Assembly: GCA_010909165.1 (NCBI GenBank)
Contig: MU008178.1
Coordinates: 756,369 to 820,368, forward strand
DNA length: 64,000 bases
Source of the DNA: Anthoceros angustus
Taxonomy: Eukaryota > Streptophyta > Anthocerotopsida > Anthocerotales > Anthocerotaceae
Direction: 5' to 3'
Positions within the stretch are counted from its first letter, which is position 1. The number at the start of each line of letters is the position of its first letter. Positions 1 through 11,579 of this stretch are shown here, piece after piece. Position numbers and translations under genes: made by a program. The notes below the pieces were generated by a model. It was not told where the DNA came from. It ran no database searches and was given only the letters and a program-made list of their open reading frames with translations.

Positions 1-576
1 GATCCTTGAACACGCATTGCTCTGTGTACAGCTCACGCGTGAACTCCCCTGCCAAATCGAGATTTAGAAGCGGCCGGCATGTGCCAACTTGCGGCCACAG
101 TAGCGTTCGGAATCTCTCGTAAACCTGTTAGGAAATATGCGCGAGCATAATCGGCTGTGAGGATCCGCACAGGATCCAGAATGGCTTCTGCTTCTGCTTC
201 GGCTTCGGCTTCTGCTTCTGCTTCTGTGATGCTGCCAGGGGGCGACCTGCCGAGAAACAATGCTCATCAAACCCTGTACAAGCATGCCAGTTCCATGTGC
301 ACAATCAAGCATAAGCTGAACGACCGCACGATGGCACACATGCCTGCTCGCCTGGCTGCTGGAGAATCCCCGTAGCAGCTCCGTCGCGGCAGCCACAGCC
401 AGCCGCAGAATCACAGGCTCCGGCTTGGGTAAAGAGCACACAAGCTGACCGTGCTGCCGCCTGTCGCTTCCTACCCTTCTCAGCTGAAGCTTCCTGCCGT
501 TAATTCCACACTCTTTCCAGTTCAAATTGATCCGAGGCGTCTGGGATAGCAGAGGGCTGCTCATCGTGTCGGCCAT
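1..576 (-). CDS. DUF2358 (SnoaL/NTF2-like) protein, 5' part, cut by left window edge
   Basis: The start codon is at 576. Exon 1 encodes a probable plastid-targeting N-terminus followed by a block with the core PEPVILRLAVAAATELLR, recognised as the start of the plant DUF2358 family (Arabidopsis At2g46220 type). A later exon ends at 125 with DYARAYFLTG. After a GT-AG intron (49-124) the exon from 48 down to 1 gives EFTRELYTEQCVFKD. Together these match the family block with its YFLTG, LYT and CxFxDP positions. This fold resembles NTF2 and SnoaL; no precise activity is established that I can cite. The exon 1 to exon 2 junction (between about 245 and 385) is unresolved: the best frame-compatible donors are a GC donor or a weak GT. 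Exon 2 contains a Glu-Ala repeat from a hexanucleotide microsatellite. It is divergent from the FBL11-like gene. Confidence 0.75.
183..226. repeat. Hexanucleotide microsatellite, GCTTCT/GCTTCG type
   Basis: About seven units of GCTTCT or GCTTCG. On the minus strand they lie in an exon of the DUF2358 gene and encode alternating Glu and Ala, just before the conserved part of the domain. Length polymorphism would stay in frame because the unit is two codons. Confidence 0.85.
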
Positions 577-677
577 GGAAGATGGAACCCAAAAGCCCTC
601 CTTTTGTATCTAGAGTGTATCAATTGTTGCGCGTCATCATCGTTTACTGAGTTCGTCAGGGTTTCCGCACCGCTGTT
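577..677. promoter_or_regulatory. Shared intergenic region between divergent start codons
   Basis: Only 101 bp separate the start codon of the minus-strand DUF2358 gene (576) and that of the plus-strand FBL11-like gene (678). It must therefore hold both 5' leaders, or the core promoters overlap the genes. I see no clear TATA box. Bidirectional promoter function is inferred from geometry only. Confidence 0.5.
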
Positions 678-3600
678 ATGGATCAAGCTGGGCCATTTTT
701 TGGTGGACTGGATGCCACGATTATCGTGATCAACCTTCACTCAGAGCCTCCAGGGCCCAAGGGTGTGGAAAGTCATGGTGAGGACAGCGAGGCTGGGAGT
801 GGGATGAACGTGGTCAATTACGACGACAGAGAACATTCTTCCGTTGCACACGCCGTGGTGGACGCCTGGGACTTGGGTCCTGACCAGTGGGCCGCTCTGG
901 CTTTGACTCAAGGATGCTCCATCCGTGTGCACAAAGCATTGTATGTCGTTTTGACTCACTGGCATTCAGTAACGTGAAGACGTGCATGTGAAGGGTGGGA
1001 AGAATTTCATCGATCTCTACCTATCTTTCCATGTTGCTGCAGATTGGCTCGTGAGTCGACTTACTTTCGTTCCCTCTTCGGCAACTTCAGGTGATTCTCC
1101 GCTGCCTGCTTGGAACCTCAAACCTGTTTAGACCATCTTTTCTCTTCGCTCAAGTTAGGTTCAACGTTGCAGAGGCAGCCGTCGAGATGTTTCTATTACG
1201 AAGCTATGCCACGGCCTGCTTGTTTTTGAGGCTGTTCTGCTGTTACTGTTAGTGTGGCTTCAGGGAATCCCGAAGCGTTGCTATTGGTGTTAATTGGGAT
1301 GTGGCAACGTTCATCACATTTCTACAGTTTCTTCACTGTGGGAAGCTCGAGGTCTCCCCTGGAAACGTTGTGAGCCTGCTAGAGGTAAGGCAGTTGACAT
1401 GGCTGAACCGCAAGAGGCAATACTTGGTGTCGGAAACATGGAACTTCAAATTCTGAATAGCATGTAGCAGGGAGCTGCATTTTTTGCGATCGACAAAGTG
1501 CTTGGACAAGTCGACTCGTGGGCAGCTAAGTCAATGCTGACTGAAGAGCCGATCGATGGAAACGTCTTAGGAATCACTCCGGTATTGTGGAGTTCCGCCA
1601 AGGAAGTTGGTAAGTCCTCTGCAGACAACGAATAATGGCCAGTATGACCTGCCATTTCCACTCTCCTTGGCATTCTCATTCATACTTTCTTCATGCTGAA
1701 TGCAGGAGCCTCTGCACTTCTGGAAATTTGCGTGGAGAGTTTTTCCATTCACTTTGTCAGTGCTTATCCTCTCTTCTGTAATCTGCTTATCGACAAATAT
1801 GGTGGTCTTTCGTCTAGGTGATATCTTGTGGCATGTGTCTGATCAGACTACAATTTGCTGGCAGGTAGCTGGAATATGTTTGGAGGGTTTTGAGAATCTT
1901 CCATCCTCTTTCCTAAATGCCTGCCTCGGTCACCCCCAGCTGACTGTGCACAGGTGCTGAGGGTGTTGCCATTTTGAGAATTTGAGTTCATCCTTGAGAA
2001 CTTGGATTCGCTTAGTGTTCGCTCTGTTTCTATCAACCTGTGTCTGTGTCTTTGTGTGCCTCTGTAATATAGTGAGCGACAGCTTTGCGAAGCCCTCATA
2101 CGTTGGTGCACAGGGCAGGCAGAATGGAAGGACCGGTTCGACTCAAGGGCTCCTGGGGCACAAAATCACCAGTTTGAATGTCTGAAGAAGGTGGCCTAGT
2201 CGTTACAGTTACACACCTCTACTCATTTCTAGGTTCAAACCTTTGAGTAGTTGCTGTCTTCCAATGTTAAGTTCCTTTCTGGTGAATGCGTATGAGGTCC
2301 GCAGTGTAGGGTTTCAGAGGTAATTTGATGCTCCTTTTATGTGCAGCAGATTCGCGTGTTCCTTCTGCCTCTGGATTATCTTTATGGTAAGGCTCAAATT
2401 CTTACAGATTATGCACACAGAATTGCAATAACAGATACCTTAACTGGGGCCGTGTGACAATATCTGGCTCTCTTGCAGGATGCATAATAGGCAAATTCCC
2501 TGTTAGTTTGTTCCGTCTTGGTGAAACCGAGGAACCAAGGAATTGGGACTCTGCTTTTGATGCTCTCCACAACAGTATAGAGACAATCTCGATCCCTCCG
2601 AGAAGTGGAGACAACAACACACATTGTACACTAAGATTGACACAATATTCAGAGGTAGATTCCATGTGACAGGCGTAGGAGACTTGTGTCGTAGCAGTGA
2701 CCAGCTTTGATACTCCACCTTCAACACAATACTAAGCAACAATCTTCTGAAGTTTCCTTGCAGACTTTGGACCTGTCTGGCTGCCAACAAGTTACCTGTC
2801 CGATTCTCGTCGCCTCTGCTGCTTGTGCCCCAGCCAATTCTGGGCGGGCTGTCAGCGGTGCTCCTGACAACTTCGGGAATGCTGTTCACCCAAGTAGAAG
2901 CTGGGAGTCAAGTATCATGTCTTCCACCTCTCAAATGATGAATCATAACCCATGGGCAAGATATTCTAGTTTCAAGAGGTTATGCAGAGTTTGTCTGTCT
3001 AACTGCTGGCGATTGAACGAGAAGGATCTCGCTTCCTGGTTGCAAGCATCGTGTCCAGCCTTACGCGAGCTCACTGTGACCAACTGCCCCCAACTGAGGT
3101 TGACTCTTCTTTCCGAGTTGACTGGGAGTTGCCCCTTCATCCGAGTGGCTGAATTCTCGGTGGACACAAGCCGGCTGGTGAGACAAACCTTACATGTGGA
3201 ACAACGACGTGTTCAGGAGGATGAGACTGAGACACCTTTCGCCTCCAGTCATTCTTCTTTCTGGTATCCTTGCTGTCTGGCACATCTGTCAGAACTCAGT
3301 CTTCGAGGACGCAAGGACGTGACTGGTGAGCAACAAATGTTCTTACCATTACAATCTGGTGAATTGCATCTGAGGAACCATGACATGGATTGCAGGAGCA
3401 GAATTTTAGAAGAATTGCAACTTATCCATGTCATGTTTGTGTAGACTCTCTGCTTGCAGCTGTTGCCAGGTCCTGCCCTTCACTGCTAAAAGTGAACTTG
3501 AGTGGCTGCACGACTTTGTCAGATTCGGGTATCAGTCGGTTTCTTAGAGTTTATACCAGACTGCTTGGTTTTCAAGGTGCATGGACCAACTTTGGTGCGA

Positions 3601-5782
3601 AATCAGTGAGGTCCCTCATCAGAATATTTGAACATGGCGAAACTTTAGATCTGGGAGGCTGCCATGGTATTGTTCACCGGTGATTTGAACAGTCAATCGG
3701 TTCAGCACATGATTTGGTTTTAAACTGCCTGACTGAAGACCTCTGCCTCGCAGGATTGCAGGAGAATTATTTGGGCAAATTGTTGAAGACTGCTGCATCC
3801 CTGAAAATATTGGCCCTGAGCAACACAAATCTTGGCGATTCTGCTCTCAAGGAGTTTGTTGGGGAAGGTCTCGAACTCTTGGATATCAGTGAGACCTCGG
3901 TAAGTGGCACACGGTGCCATGTCGCAAGACAGGTGCCTCGTGGGTTGGTCGAAGGCTATATTTGAAGTGCTCATATCTTCAATGTTATGAAGTCTGAAGC
4001 TATTTGATGCAAGCAGGTCTCAGGTCCAGCGCTAGCGTATGTAATTGCAATCAATACAGGCTTGAAGTCCATTAATACAAAAGGCTGCAAAAGCATTGGA
4101 ATCGCTGAAGAGGCAAATGCAATCACGCCAACATTTTATAGGGCGCTGGGATACAGCAGTATGTCCTTGTTGGAGCTGAAGGCAGGTTGGGGGTTTTCTG
4201 ACTACATTCTTAGTCTCAAGATGCCAACTTTTGCTCATGTAATGAGACTGGACATCGGACTTGGGGCATGCTCAACTGTGAAATTACTACCCAATCTTCC
4301 ATGCTTGCAGCAGCTGTCCCTATCTTTCCAGGTGACGACCTTTTGCACTCTTCGTTATGTATGCATTTTCTTCCCGATTATACTGGACATGACCATCCTG
4401 CCACCTCTGCTCTCCCCCACTTCCCCCGTGGATGTCATTGAAAATCAGCATGTAACAGCAATTACTTCGGGCACTGCTCAACAGACTGTCTCTGATGAAA
4501 GCATGAGCAAGCTTCTCGAACATGCACCAAACCTGCAAGTGTTGGAGCTCCGGAATTGTATGGGCTCTCTTTCGTCTGCCTGCATAAGTTCCTTGGCGTT
4601 GAAGCCCGGAGTGAATTTGACTTCCTTGAAGCTGGAAAGGGTTGCTCCAAGTTTGACGGATTATGACCTCTTAGTTCTCGGTACCAGTTGCAAAGGACTC
4701 CGCTATCTTGCACTTACTGGATGCAAGGCTTTGACTGCAAGTGAGTAAGGTTCTGAACCGTAAGTGAGGGTTAGTCAGAGGCTCCCAAAGCTTTGCCTTT
4801 ATTGTGACCCACGGTGCTGTTCGGCGTTTTGACCCAGGTGTTTTAGATTTTGCTTGAGGCGTAACTGTCCTAAATACCACCAGCTGGTGTGCTGTCCGCA
4901 GAGGGACTGGAAATTATTGCTGACAAATGGCCAGGGCTACGCGACTTTAAGCTTGAGGTGACGTCCCTAGCTGTATTACCCTCTCTACTGTCGGTATGAT
5001 CCATCTCACTTGGAAACTTCTTCGTATGATGAAGGAATGTGGTGGAACAACAAGTGATGGAGCATCCCATGTCCTCAGATCATGCCGAGCATTGCAAGGA
5101 CTCAACCTGAGGCACAATGTGAGAATCTTTATGAGGTTTCCGTGTATTGTAGCCCTATTTTGCTTCAGGATTGTTGTCCTTGCTGACATTAAGGACTGTC
5201 TTACATCTTCACAGGGAAGAGGGTTGCCGGACACCTTTGTCATAGACGTAGTATCCCATGTAAGTTCCTTTCACTTCGAGAGTCCTCCTGAAGAGGATCT
5301 GACTCGGATATGACAACCCAAAGCTATACAGCGTTATGACATCAGTCTGCGTAGGAACTCCTCTTCTGTCCTCCACGGGTTTTTGAGTTAAACTCGTTGC
5401 TCTCTGTCTTGCAGCTGCGATTGCTGCGCTTCTTGGCCCTTGACCAGTGCGATGCAAGAAATCAGTGGTTCAAGTTGCCTGAGGTAAGTTCCCATCATTC
5501 ATTGTGAACGGCACATGTTGCGCTCATGCACTACTCTGCTCCCTTTTTGTAGGTTCGTGATAAATAAGTTTACTCTTCCAGGGGATTCCGTTTGGACCGC
5601 TGTGTTTTCATTTGTCCAAGTGCAAGCCTGTCATCAACCCATTCCAAATTCAAGGCCACGATCGTGCGCCTTCCGTATGCCCCAGGGAAACGGTGATATG
5701 TGAGTGGGATTCGCGTTGCCGGTTATCCACTACCGTCGCGGAGAGATTGTGTCACGAAGCAATTGCATTTCAAAATATATGA
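678..5782 (+). CDS. FBL11: BTB/POZ-BACK-LRR protein, FBL11-like (19 exons, about 999 aa)
   Basis: A putative substrate receptor of a cullin E3 ubiquitin ligase. Exons: 678-940, 1043-1090, 1264-1384, 1471-1609, 1706-1755, 1865-1953, 2073-2190, 2347-2386, 2479-2654, 2764-3325, 3445-3666, 3754-3899, 4017-4331, 4485-4740, 4902-4957, 5035-5118, 5215-5259, 5415-5483, 5582-5782. All junctions are GT-AG, phases agree, and the total is 3000 nt. The BTB fold starts in exon 1 and runs on with ALLARESTYFRSLFGNF. The BACK-like part includes LPSSFLNACLGHPQLTVH and SERQLCEALIRW. The linker QIRVFLLPLDYLY and the entry to the repeats, CTLRLTQYSE then TLDLSGCQQVT, match plant FBL11. Cysteine-containing LRRs continue to near the C-terminus. 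Expected length for the family is about 900-950 aa. Despite the family name I see no obvious F-box. Exon 16 uses a rather weak acceptor. Confidence 0.88.
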
Positions 5783-5860
5783 GATGCCTGATTGCTACTC
5801 TGCCCCCTCACCGCCTCCGTATCTAATGTAGTTGATTTTTGAAATCCGTGTATCTTACCC

Positions 5861-6048
5861 GATGGATAGACTGCTCAAAATAATGTCGTATACTCAGACG
5901 TATTGCCCGCCGTTGCCGGGGAGATCGGACCTGGGTCACCCGTTCGCCAGGCGGGATGGATAGACTGCTCAAAATAATGTCGTATACTCAGACGTATTGC
6001 CCGCCGTTGCCGGGGAGATCGAACCTGGGTCACCCGTTCGCCAGGCGG
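5861..6048. repeat. Tandem duplication of a 94-bp unit with a tRNA-like block
   Basis: Copies 5861-5954 and 5955-6048 differ at one position I can see (G/A in the GATCGGACC/GATCGAACC part). On the minus strand each copy contains GGTTCGATCTCC, close to a pol III B box (GGTTCGANNCC), followed by CCGGCAACGG, which resembles the 3' half of a tRNA. No complete cloverleaf is present. The second copy abuts the 3' tail of the LINE remnant, so it may be a SINE-like or tRNA-derived fragment. Confidence 0.6.
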
Positions 6049-6057
6049 GATACTTAC

Positions 6058-7320
6058 CAACAACAACAACAACAACTTTATTTATGTCCACTAAGGATGG
6101 GAGAACCATCATGGGACAGAGATAGTACAGCGTAAAAGAGGTTTAAAAACCGAGTACACTTACGTACGTCTGAACTAGAGAAGCAGTACCTGTATGAGGG
6201 AAGCAGAAAAGAAGGCAAAGACTACAAGGAGTCCAACAAGGACTGCCGAAGATCAAGAAGCTCAGAGAGACATAGTCCAGAGAGCCTAGGAATGTGGAAA
6301 GAGAAAAATCAAAATGAGAAGCCGCACATTCAAAAGAAGAGAGTAACGAGACCGAATATCGCATAGGCGTGACAATAAAAGAGGAAGTGTGATTCGATTC
6401 GTGATCCAAGGAGCAAAGCTTGCATCCTATCGCCTTGGGAGGGGTAGGCTTGAGCCAGCGGTCGGTCTCAATCCGAGGTGGTGGGAGCTAACACGAAATT
6501 GACCTATGAGTGTGCGGAGTTTGAAGGAAAGGGGGAACCGAGGTAGCGGGTAGGAAATTTACCAGGGAGGATTAACTCGAGCCTGCCTTTGTAAAAGCGG
6601 AGTCTAGAAGTGAGAGGGGGGGAAAAGGAAAGAGGGGACCAGGTGAGGCGAAGGTATCTTAATTTAAGGGCCTGCGAATGGAGTGGTTGGGGGGGATGTG
6701 AGAAAGGGGGAGTTGGGAGGAGGGAGAGGGCCAAGCAGGGAGTCGAAAAGGTTCAAACTCGAATCTTCTAAGCCAGTTGGCAGCTTGAGAAAGCCAGCAA
6801 AAAGAAGCTTGTGGGTCAGTATTGAGCCAGAGCGAGCGGGAGGACCTAAAGGCAAGGAGGAGGTAAGGGGGATCCAAAATGGGATTAGCAATATCAAGGA
6901 GGTGGAGGCGGTAAAGAAAGGATGAGAGACGAAAAAGGCCATCAAGTTCGAGGGGAAAGGCTGCAAATTCAGAAAGGAGGATGGGTAATGGAGTTGAACG
7001 CTTACAAGCAATGTGAGCGCGGAGAAAGGAAGATTGAACCCTTTCCACCTTCGCCCAAGAAGAAGGGAAAGATCCGGCCCCAAATTTCAGCGCCATACAA
7101 GGCGGAGGGAATTACCATAGTGTTGAAATACCGCTCAAGATTGATATCCTCAAGATTCATCTCAGATAAAGAACGCGCAGCACGCATGAGCCCATCCCCT
7201 TGGTAGCGCGGGAGGAGGCAGAGGAGGTCCAGTTAAATTTAGGACCGAAAATAGTGATACCCAGATAAGTATAGGATCGAACCATCTCCACCTATAGGAT
7301 TACCACTATACTACAACGAC
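6058..7320 (-). mobile_element. 5'-truncated non-LTR (LINE) retrotransposon remnant
   Basis: Read on the minus strand. The region carries the C-terminal part of a LINE reverse transcriptase: YLGITIFGPKFNW near 7260, then NTMVIPSALYGAEIW near 7090-7130, then a post-RT stretch (FLRAHIACKRSTPLP, ELDGLFRLSSFLYRLHLLD) in shifted frames to about 6700. The element ends near 6077-6058 in a (TTG)n tail after CATAAATAAAG, as expected for a LINE 3' end. The 5' part (endonuclease and most of RT) is missing, and several frameshifts make it non-functional. Confidence 0.72.
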
Positions 7321-8880
7321 TTTCATTCAATCATCTAAGAATGTTATTTATGTACAGAATGTCTACATAACCTATTTCATTCCTCTCATTTCATACAATA
7401 TTTATATCTATTCTTTATATTTATATAATTATCAATATGATTATTTTCAAAACATATATCACAAGATATATTTAAAAATAAAATATTGAATATCTAATAT
7501 ATATTATATTTATAACAAGGAGTTATACTACCTAGGTGGGTTAAGTTTAAAAATATTGATAAAATTATTCTATAGTTTAAAACCCTATTTTTTATTTTTT
7601 ACAATATGATTTGCCAAAGTTTTTTATGGTATTATGCACTGCCATGTAAATTATGAGACAATCAACGGAATCTATTTTTAAAAATTTCAGAATATGCTAT
7701 GCCAAAGTTTTCAACGGTACTAAGCACTGACATATAAGTTATGAGACAATCAATCGAAAGATGACGTCTACTAGGAATACAAGCGCATAAAACATGACTA
7801 ATTAGGAATTGATAAGGTTGTTCCCTTAGTTTCCGAGAGTGTGAAGATAAGTATTTATTTAGGTTAACATCTTGGATACCTGTCATGCTTGTGTCTACTC
7901 ATGTCGATCTATTCTGAACACCATATCCAATCTTATCTTGCTATCCCCAGCAAAGCATTACCCAATAATATGCTAGCTTATACAACCATGCACCAACATT
8001 ATCCTATTTAAAACCAAACACCACACAAAATCACATTTGCACATTAACGAAGTTATCCTATGTGAGGACGTATTGTATGTCACTAAAGTTCTCCCTAATA
8101 CAGTGAGGACGTATTGTATGTCACTAAAGTTCTCCCTAATACAGTGAAAACGTATTGTATGTCACTAAAGTTCTCCCTAATACAGTGAGGACGTATTGTA
8201 TGTCACTAAAGTTCTCCCTAATACAGTGAGGACGTATTGTATGTCACTAAAGTTCTCCCTAATACAGTGAGGACGTATTGTATGTCACTAAAGTTCTCCC
8301 TAATACAGTGAGGACGTATTGTATGTCACTAAAGTTCTCCCTAATACAGTGGCATTCGACTCCTTTTCGTTTCGTTCTCGAACAAAAAAAAACTAGGATA
8401 CAAGCTAGGCTATTGCACCTTGGATGTCTTTGTATAAGGTAGCAAACCAATCTTGTGAGATACATAAGCATCAAATTTCTTAAAATATGAAGTTGCCCAA
8501 CATATCAATGATAGCATAACCTAAGTTCATTAATATCTAGTTACAACTTTTATATTCAGACGAGATCAAACTTGTGATATTGTTTCAGAAAGTTTACAAT
8601 AATATCGTGTGGATAATATTTTTTTATTGAACTGATCGAGATATATTAGATAAGACAGTCTGGCATCGGACTGGAAATAAGAGGGACGAGGCAAATAGCC
8701 TCAGAGTTCACAGACAAGCAAGTGTGATGGTTATAACTCTCCTAAATGATAATTTGATGCTTAATATAGAGGAGTCTTTCTATATGAAATTATGTTTTCG
8801 TTGTGAGTCAAGTTATTTTCTCGCTTGGTTGTATCATTTATTCTGATATGAGACCCAAAATCCCAAATCATAATTATCTT
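7321..8880. other. AT-rich island without recognisable genes
   Basis: By eye this stretch is clearly more AT-rich than its surroundings, with long runs of TATA, TTTATA and AAAAT. It contains a 41-bp minisatellite. I see no credible coding region or terminal repeats. It separates two retroelement remnants and may be the non-coding or LTR part of a decayed element, but nothing proves that. Confidence 0.6.
8062..8348. repeat. Minisatellite, 41 bp x 7 copies
   Basis: Seven contiguous copies start at 8062, 8103, 8144, 8185, 8226, 8267 and 8308. The unit begins GTGAGGACGTATTGTATGTC. Copy 3 has GTGAAAACG instead of GTGAGGACG; the other copies look identical. There are no spacers, so it is not a CRISPR-type array. 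The near identity suggests recent expansion. Confidence 0.97.
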
Positions 8881-8887
8881 TGGCAGC

Positions 8888-10680
8888 CTAGGGTTCCTTG
8901 GAGGTGATATGGTTACAAACCAAGCCTATGGATGGGTGAGAACTTGCATTATTACGAGAAAGTGCTGCAAAGGGCATAGCTTGGGGAACAAGAGACTTTA
9001 TTATAAAAAGGAGATGGGAAAACCCCATCCACCCCAAAAACAACGGGGGAAAAAACCCAACAAAGGGCACCATGCCAAGGGGACTAGCCCCTACGATCCG
9101 GGAGGTCATGCTCTTGCTCAGGAAAAGGGGGCAGGTTCTTGCGTCATGCGTAGCGATACGCTGCCCACCCACGGGACACCGAGCCAAGTGGAGTCATCGA
9201 GAGGGGCCCCACAACTGCAAGTTGAAAGAGAGCAAGCCAGAGGATGGACCAAGCCTAGGCGATAACGCATCGTGGTGGAAAAAGTTGCTAGTGCGATGCG
9301 AAACACCTGAATACTGGGTTGATCTAGAAGCCAAGAACCTGCCCCCTTTTCCTGAGCAAGAGCGGAGATGAGCTCGAGTGGGCCTAGGAACGGAGGAATC
9401 CCGGAGGAGGGCCAACTGCGCCTGCCCGTAATGTTTTTCCAGGAGAGACGCCTAAAGCCCCCGGAGCCCAACCTCGGGAAGCGAGGACAAAGATGGCATG
9501 GCAACCCTCGCCTCGAAGGATAAAGAGTCTCTGGCTAAGCTTAGCGAGGTCTGCAGGGGAAAAGCCCCCTCCTCATTTGCCCGCGATGAGAGCCTCCAGG
9601 ATGTGTGAATGCTGAATTAAGAAACAAGAGGACAAAATGGGGGTAGAGAGAGCCCAGCTCCCTGAGAAAGCCGTTGGTGCAGAGGCCTCCGTGGCCAGCA
9701 AACCGATGCCTCCAAAGTGACAGGAAGGAATGCCTGCCGCTTCGCATGATCCCCGGCCACACACTCGAAGGTGCCTGGGAATGATGTCGCCTAAAACTTG
9801 CATAAGCCGCTTGTCGAAATCCCTTAGGCTAGACAAGAAAACCGGGGAGGGGACAACCGCTCGGAGAAGGTACCCTGGCCGGCATGCAAAACAGAAGGAA
9901 AGGATCCCAACGCCACTTGCGGGTCTCCCGGTTGAGATCGTCGATGTGCGTTAAATCTTCAGCCAAAGCCACATCCACATAATCTTGGATGAAGGTAGGA
10001 GGCCCAACCGGGAACCAAGAACCCGAAGGCCCAGCGGAGAAACAATATCCCCCTGTGGATACCGAAGAAAAGGCAAAACGCCAGAGAGAGACCAAACTTT
10101 GTACTTAATGATTTTGACCTTCAAACCGAGGTGGGAGAGCTCTAGAGCGAAGAAATCAAACGCCACCTTAACCTTGTCTCCAGGCCCGAGGATGTGGGTA
10201 TCATCGACCACAGATGGATACAAACATTCCCACATCGAAGAGGCGGTTGAAGACAAAGCCCTTAAATGCACCATGGCAAAGAGAGTACTTCATAGAGTCA
10301 CCTTGCCCGTGCTCGTCGCCGAGTTCAGCACAGAAACCTCTTCCACCGAGGGCCCATGCTGATAATAGAGGTTGGAAGGAGACCTATAAAAGTAGCGGAC
10401 AAAGGAAATAAGGATGGCCAAGTGCCCACCCGCGTTATTGAGCTCGTCGAAGATAGCCAATCGTGAGACAGTGTTGAAGGCATTCTCCACGTCGACCTGA
10501 AGAGCAACCCAGTCATGATGGGTCTTGAGAACCGCCGCCACTCCAAAAGCCATAGACTCGCAGCCCCCGGCGTAGCAATCCCAAATTGATAAGGACTAAG
10601 ATGGACTTGGAACTGCTCCCGAAGTTGGATAAGCCGCATGAACACCTCGCCTACGGCATTAGGGCGTATACGCCCCAGGG
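8888..10680 (-). mobile_element. Degenerate retroelement with reverse transcriptase domain
   Basis: On the minus strand the order is an RT N-terminal block (EQFQVHLSPYQFGIATPG, about 10560-10640), the catalytic-A block WVALQVDVENAFNTVSR (about 10450-10520), then after a break the catalytic-C block SVVDDTHILGPGDK (about 10180-10220) with FALELSHLGLKVKI after it. More degraded reading continues to about 8890. The usual Y/FxDD is VVDD here, and the segment expected between blocks A and C is shortened and frameshifted. No integrase or LTRs are visible, so it is best called non-LTR. It is inactive because of several frameshifts and stops. Confidence 0.72.
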
Positions 10681-11579
10681 GTGGGCTTCTCCATGGCTTA
10701 GCTTAGCTTTAAGCTCAGGGAGAGGGGGTGAAGAACTTCGGCTGCGTTTGAGTAGGAAGGGTGGGATAAGCCTTGAGTAGGAAGGGTGGGTTAGGCTTAT
10801 CTTGGAGTGTTGAAGACACACCATTGGTGAGTGACAAGTGATGGTGGACCGGTGGGTGATGTTGAGCATGATGCCGGGACTCCCTCAAATGAAATCAGCG
10901 TGTGTCACTCGTTTGGGTTTCTAAATTCATTTGCCGCCGAAAGTCGACGGTTGGTCTGAAGGAGCTTCAGTCTGGATCTCTAGAGACCTGGGCCCGGAAG
11001 ATAGTCTGAGCCTGAAATAACTCAATGTTCAATTCACTGTCAAGGTCTTTTTTGCAAGCCCCGGTCCGACGAGAGGAGCAAGCTCCAAGGTCCAGGACCG
11101 TTCAGTACATCCAAGCTAAAACCTGACTCAGAGAAGCCAACAAGTGAGCAGCATATAACATCATCCTGAAGCATGCTCGGCGGGGAGGATGTGGATAGTA
11201 TTCAGTTGGCCTCACTATCCACCGGGCATGCAGCCACAGCACAGGGGTGAGAGCGTTGCAAGTAGGGTGAGAGCGAGGCATCGTCAAAACGGACACCAAC
11301 AGCGGGTGGTTGCCGCTCTACGTTACAAACAAGGACACGACACATGCCAGAAAGCCGGGAAGCTCCCTCCCTCCCTGTTTCAACCTAGCCCAGATTGATA
11401 CCATACCACAGCAGCCTCAAGTGACAGACATACTGATGCGCGTGCCTCGTCTACGTGAAGAGTAAATTGAGCTCTAGGTTCGAGGAAGGAGACAGCGCAA
11501 TCCCGCCCTCTCATCAGCCGCTCCCCTGGGGCACGATCTCCGGCCTCCAAAGGCCGGAACGCCAGAGCAGGTGCCGGCA
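10681..11579. other. Intergenic, no gene recognised
   Basis: It contains a short imperfect duplication (two copies of GAGTAGGAAGGGTGGG near 10748-10790) and otherwise nothing I can support. The last part is probably the 3' UTR and downstream region of the minus-strand MNM1-like gene. Confidence 0.5.

Noticed and set aside
678-5782. Several separate LRR genes instead of one
   Set aside because: All 19 exons join with compatible phases into one 3000-nt frame and follow the FBL11 domain order, so splitting is not needed.
8062-8348. Regular 41-bp repeats as a CRISPR array
   Set aside because: Copies are contiguous without unique spacers, in a eukaryotic intron-rich genome; it is a minisatellite. 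The same applies to 17005-17119 and 61851-62046.
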